DNA of 15,623 bases from Fumia sp045121595. Its GTDB lineage: Bacteria; Bacillota; Clostridia; Oscillospirales; Ruminococcaceae. Below are positions 13,519 through 15,623 of this stretch, piece after piece. A program made the position numbers and the translations under genes. Location of the stretch: assembly GCA_045121595.1 (NCBI GenBank), contig JBGVGI010000053.1, positions 1-15,623 of the forward strand, in the 5' to 3' direction. Each line of letters starts with the position of its first letter. Within the stretch, counting starts at the first letter, position 1. Below the pieces are notes generated by a model, which worked only from the letters and a program-made list of their open reading frames with translations, made no database searches and was not told where the DNA came from.

Positions 13519-14730
13519 ATGGCTGATAAAATCAAAATGACTACTCCTCTCGTCGAAATGGATGGCGACGAGATGACGAGAATTATGTGGCAGATGATTA
13601 AAGATATTCTTCTTTTGCCATATATTGACCTTAAAACCGAGTATTACGATTTAGGTCTTGTAAAACGTAATGAAACAAATGACCAGATTACAGTTGATTC
13701 TGCAAACGCTACTAAAAAATACGGCGTTGCAGTAAAATGTGCAACCATTACTCCTAACGCTGCACGTATGCCCGAATATAATCTTAAGGAAATGTGGAAA
13801 TCTCCCAACGGCACTATCAGAGCTATGCTCGATGGTACTGTTTTCAGAGCACCTATCATAGTAAAAGGTATTACTCCTTTCATTCCTTCCTGGACTAAAC
13901 CTATTACTATTGCGCGTCACGCTTATGGTGACATATACAAAAACTCTGAACTTCAGGTTCCCGCAAATGCGAAAGCTGAGCTTGTGGTTACTGATAAAGA
14001 CGGTAACGAAACAAGAAAGCTTATCCACGATTTTAAAACAGACGGTATCATTCAGGGCGTACATAACGTTGATGATTCTATCGCATCTTTTGCAAGAAGC
14101 TGTATGAACTTCGCTCTTGATACGAAACAGGATTTGTGGTTTGCTTCAAAAGATACTATTTCTAAAATTTATGACCATCGTTTCAAAGATATCTTTAACG
14201 AAGTATATGAAAACGAGTATAAAGAAAAATTTGAAGCTGCAGGTATTGAATATTTCTACACACTTATCGACGATGCCGTTGCACGTGTTATCCGTTCCGA
14301 AGGTGGTTACATCTGGGCTTGTAAGAATTATGACGGTGACGTTATGTCCGATATGGTTGCTACAGCATTCGGAAGCTTGGGTCTTATGACCTCAGTTTTG
14401 GTTTCCCCCGATGGTGTTTACGAGTATGAAGCTGCACACGGTACTGTTCAGCGCCACTATTACAAACACTTAAAGGGTGAAAAAACTTCTTCCAACTCTA
14501 TGGCTACTATCTTCGCGTGGACAGGCGCTTTGCGTAAACGTGGTGAACTTGATAATCTCCCCGAGCTCTGTGCATTTGCCGATAAACTTGAAAAAGCTTC
14601 TGTGCAGACAATTGAAGAAGGCGTTATGACGGGTGACCTTATTCCCCTCTGCTCACTTCCCAACAAACAGAAAGTTGATACTGAAACTTTCCTTCGTGAA
14701 ATTGATTTGCGTCTTAAAAAACTTTTGTAA
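13519..14730 (+). CDS. icd: NADP-dependent isocitrate dehydrogenase, eukaryotic type, 403 aa
   Basis: It decarboxylates isocitrate to 2-oxoglutarate and makes NADPH. The sequence follows the eukaryote-like subfamily (as in human IDH1/IDH2), not the E. coli Icd type: VEMDGDEMTR (12-21), VKCATITP (72-79), KSPNGTIR with Ser95/Asn97 (94-101), Arg110 and Arg133 for substrate, LIDDAVA (249-255), the metal aspartates in KNYDGDVMSD (269-278), and the cofactor loop AAHGTVQRHY (305-314). Arg312 and His313 there correspond to the IDH1 residues that contact the NADP 2'-phosphate, so NADP is the likely cofactor. Length is normal. AAAGGGAG lies nine bases before the ATG. It is the middle gene of acn-icd-rex and is very probably controlled with acn. 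Confidence 0.96.
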   Translation: MADKIKMTTPLVEMDGDEMTRIMWQMIKDILLLPYIDLKTEYYDLGLVKRNETNDQITVDSANATKKYGVAVKCATITPNAARMPEYNLKEMWKSPNGTIRAMLDGTVFRAPIIVKGITPFIPSWTKPITIARHAYGDIYKNSELQVPANAKAELVVTDKDGNETRKLIHDFKTDGIIQGVHNVDDSIASFARSCMNFALDTKQDLWFASKDTISKIYDHRFKDIFNEVYENEYKEKFEAAGIEYFYTLIDDAVARVIRSEGGYIWACKNYDGDVMSDMVATAFGSLGLMTSVLVSPDGVYEYEAAHGTVQRHYYKHLKGEKTSSNSMATIFAWTGALRKRGELDNLPELCAFADKLEKASVQTIEEGVMTGDLIPLCSLPNKQKVDTETFLREIDLRLKKLL

Positions 14731-14741
14731 GGAGACTCATA

Positions 14742-15380
14742 ATGGCAAAAGGTAATGTATCTTTATCGGTTATCAGGCGTCTCCCCCGTTACCACCGCTT
14801 TCTGCGTGAGCTTTTAAACAGTGATACGGTACGAATCTCGTCAGGCGACCTTGCCGAAAGAATGGGACTTACTGCATCACAGATACGCCAGGATTTAAAC
14901 TGTTTCGGCGGTTTTGGTCAACAGGGTTACGGATATAACGTAAAAGCTTTGTATGATGAAATCAGCAGAATTTTAGGTCTTGGAATTCCCAGAAAAGCAA
15001 TTTTACTTGGTGCTGGTAACTTAGGAAGAGCCGTAATCGAGCATATGGACTTTTCAGGCAGAGGTATTGACGTAATCGGTATTTTTGATATTGATAAAAG
15101 TCTTGTAGGCAAAACTGTCGGTAACGTTGAAATTTTTGACAGTGACACAATTTCAGAGTTCTGTGAAAAAAATGAGCCTACCGTTGCAATTTTGTGCATT
15201 CCCAAAGAATCTGCAATAAAACAGGCTGATATTCTTATTTCTCGTGGCATCAAAGCTTTCTGGAACTTCAGTCATTATGACTTGACTATCGATTATGACG
15301 GTATCGCAGTTGAAAACGTTCATTTAGGCGACAGTCTTTCTATTCTTTGCTACAAAGTAAAAGAACTCGAAAATAACTAA
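14742..15380 (+). CDS. rex: Redox-sensing transcriptional repressor Rex, 212 aa
   Basis: Rex represses genes when NAD+ dominates and leaves DNA when NADH is high. The winged helix (about 8-62) has the family segment SVIRRLPRYHRFL, the recognition region GLTASQIRQDLNCFGGFG and QQGYGY. A Rossmann domain follows with the dinucleotide loop LLGAGNLGRA (88-97) and IFDID (114-118), then the domain-swap helix near the end. Length is typical. The AAGGAG ribosome binding site overlaps the icd stop codon, so translation is probably coupled. As the last gene of the acn-icd operon, with a Rex-like site at the operon promoter, it is probably autoregulated. No terminator is visible between its stop and the tRNA promoter seven bases on. 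Confidence 0.96.
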   Translation: MAKGNVSLSVIRRLPRYHRFLRELLNSDTVRISSGDLAERMGLTASQIRQDLNCFGGFGQQGYGYNVKALYDEISRILGLGIPRKAILLGAGNLGRAVIEHMDFSGRGIDVIGIFDIDKSLVGKTVGNVEIFDSDTISEFCEKNEPTVAILCIPKESAIKQADILISRGIKAFWNFSHYDLTIDYDGIAVENVHLGDSLSILCYKVKELENN

Positions 15381-15387
15381 TTTTATC

Positions 15388-15416
15388 TTGACAAATTCAC
15401 GCAAAAGAGGTATAAT
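15388..15416 (+). promoter_or_regulatory. Consensus sigma-A promoter of tRNA-Pro, flanked by a 9-bp dyad
   Basis: TTGACA (15388-15393), a 17-bp spacer and TATAAT (15411-15416) match the consensus exactly, as expected for a stable RNA gene. TCACGCAAA (15397-15405) and TTTGCGTGA (15421-15429) are perfect complements on either side of the -10 box, the second lying at the expected start site. Confidence 0.93.
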
Positions 15417-15435
15417 TTTCTTTGCGTGATGTCAA

Positions 15436-15512
<77 letters not shown>

Positions 15513-15516
15513 CCTT

Positions 15517-15555
15517 AAACCTCAGTAACCAAGCGGTTTCTGAGGTTTTTATTTT
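15517..15555 (+). terminator. Rho-independent terminator after tRNA-Pro
   Basis: AAACCTCAG (15517-15525) pairs with CTGAGGTTT (15540-15548). An inner stem AACC/GGTT (15527-15530, 15535-15538) sits across a T-T mismatch with loop AAGC. The tail is TTTTTATTTTG. It can also end transcripts reading through from rex. Confidence 0.9.
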
Positions 15556-15623
15556 GTTTTAAGTTCTGCAAAAAATTGATTTTGACCACAATTTTTTATT
15601 TACAACTGTGGGACAAAGTCCTT

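Noticed and set aside
15556..15623. Possible end of a leftward gene: reading the minus strand from 15623 gives KDFVPQL then TAA at 15602-15600
   Set aside because: Seven codons at a window edge are far too few to support a gene. The rest of this 68-base tail holds nothing I can identify.

Overview
The window appears to come from a low-GC, Gram-positive anaerobe of the Clostridia, probably a gut-type lineage. The host part (about 5.13 kb to the end) has A/T-rich intergenic DNA, strong AGGAGG-type ribosome binding sites, compact T-tailed hairpin terminators, consensus sigma-A promoters, a Rex repressor and secreted proteins with cell-wall-binding repeats. No 16S or other species marker is present, so the lineage call is an inference from gene content.

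The first third (1 to about 5130) is the right-hand part of an integrated mobile element and is visibly more G/C-rich. Hand counts on single sample lines give about 57% GC in the relaxase against about 42% in the aconitase gene. In order it carries: a leftward XRE-family regulator cut by the window edge; a leftward A/T-rich gene of unknown function (87 aa); a cysteine-rich VLP-type protein; a RepA N-terminal-type replication initiator that looks truncated; a MobV/Pre-type relaxase; a small acidic protein; and a large serine recombinase as the last gene before the right end. This resembles mobilizable Tn4451-like elements (a large serine recombinase plus a Mob/Pre relaxase). The left end lies outside the window. 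The right end has landed inside a leftward DMT/EamA-family transporter gene, whose reading frame now runs about 19 codons into element DNA before stopping.

The host part has mostly single-gene units, each with a readable promoter, and the rightward host units end in hairpin terminators. They are: a class I (MocR-like clade) aspartate-type aminotransferase; two tandem paralogous secreted proteins (InlB-like beta repeats plus four 20-residue W/Y/G cell-wall-binding repeats each); a stand-alone trpB; then an acn-icd-rex operon; then tRNA-Pro(CGG) with its own consensus promoter and terminator.

Aconitase and a eukaryotic-type NADP-dependent isocitrate dehydrogenase form the oxidative arm that makes 2-oxoglutarate. 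Their co-transcription with the NADH/NAD-sensing repressor Rex, and a Rex-like operator over the operon's -10 box, suggest an autoregulated redox-controlled supply of 2-oxoglutarate/glutamate. I found no convincing wholly new multi-gene system. The most interesting items are the transporter disruption and element junction, the oriT-like nested hairpin before the relaxase, dyads over several promoters, the Rex autoregulation, the unknown A/T-rich 87-aa gene and the paired secreted repeat proteins.
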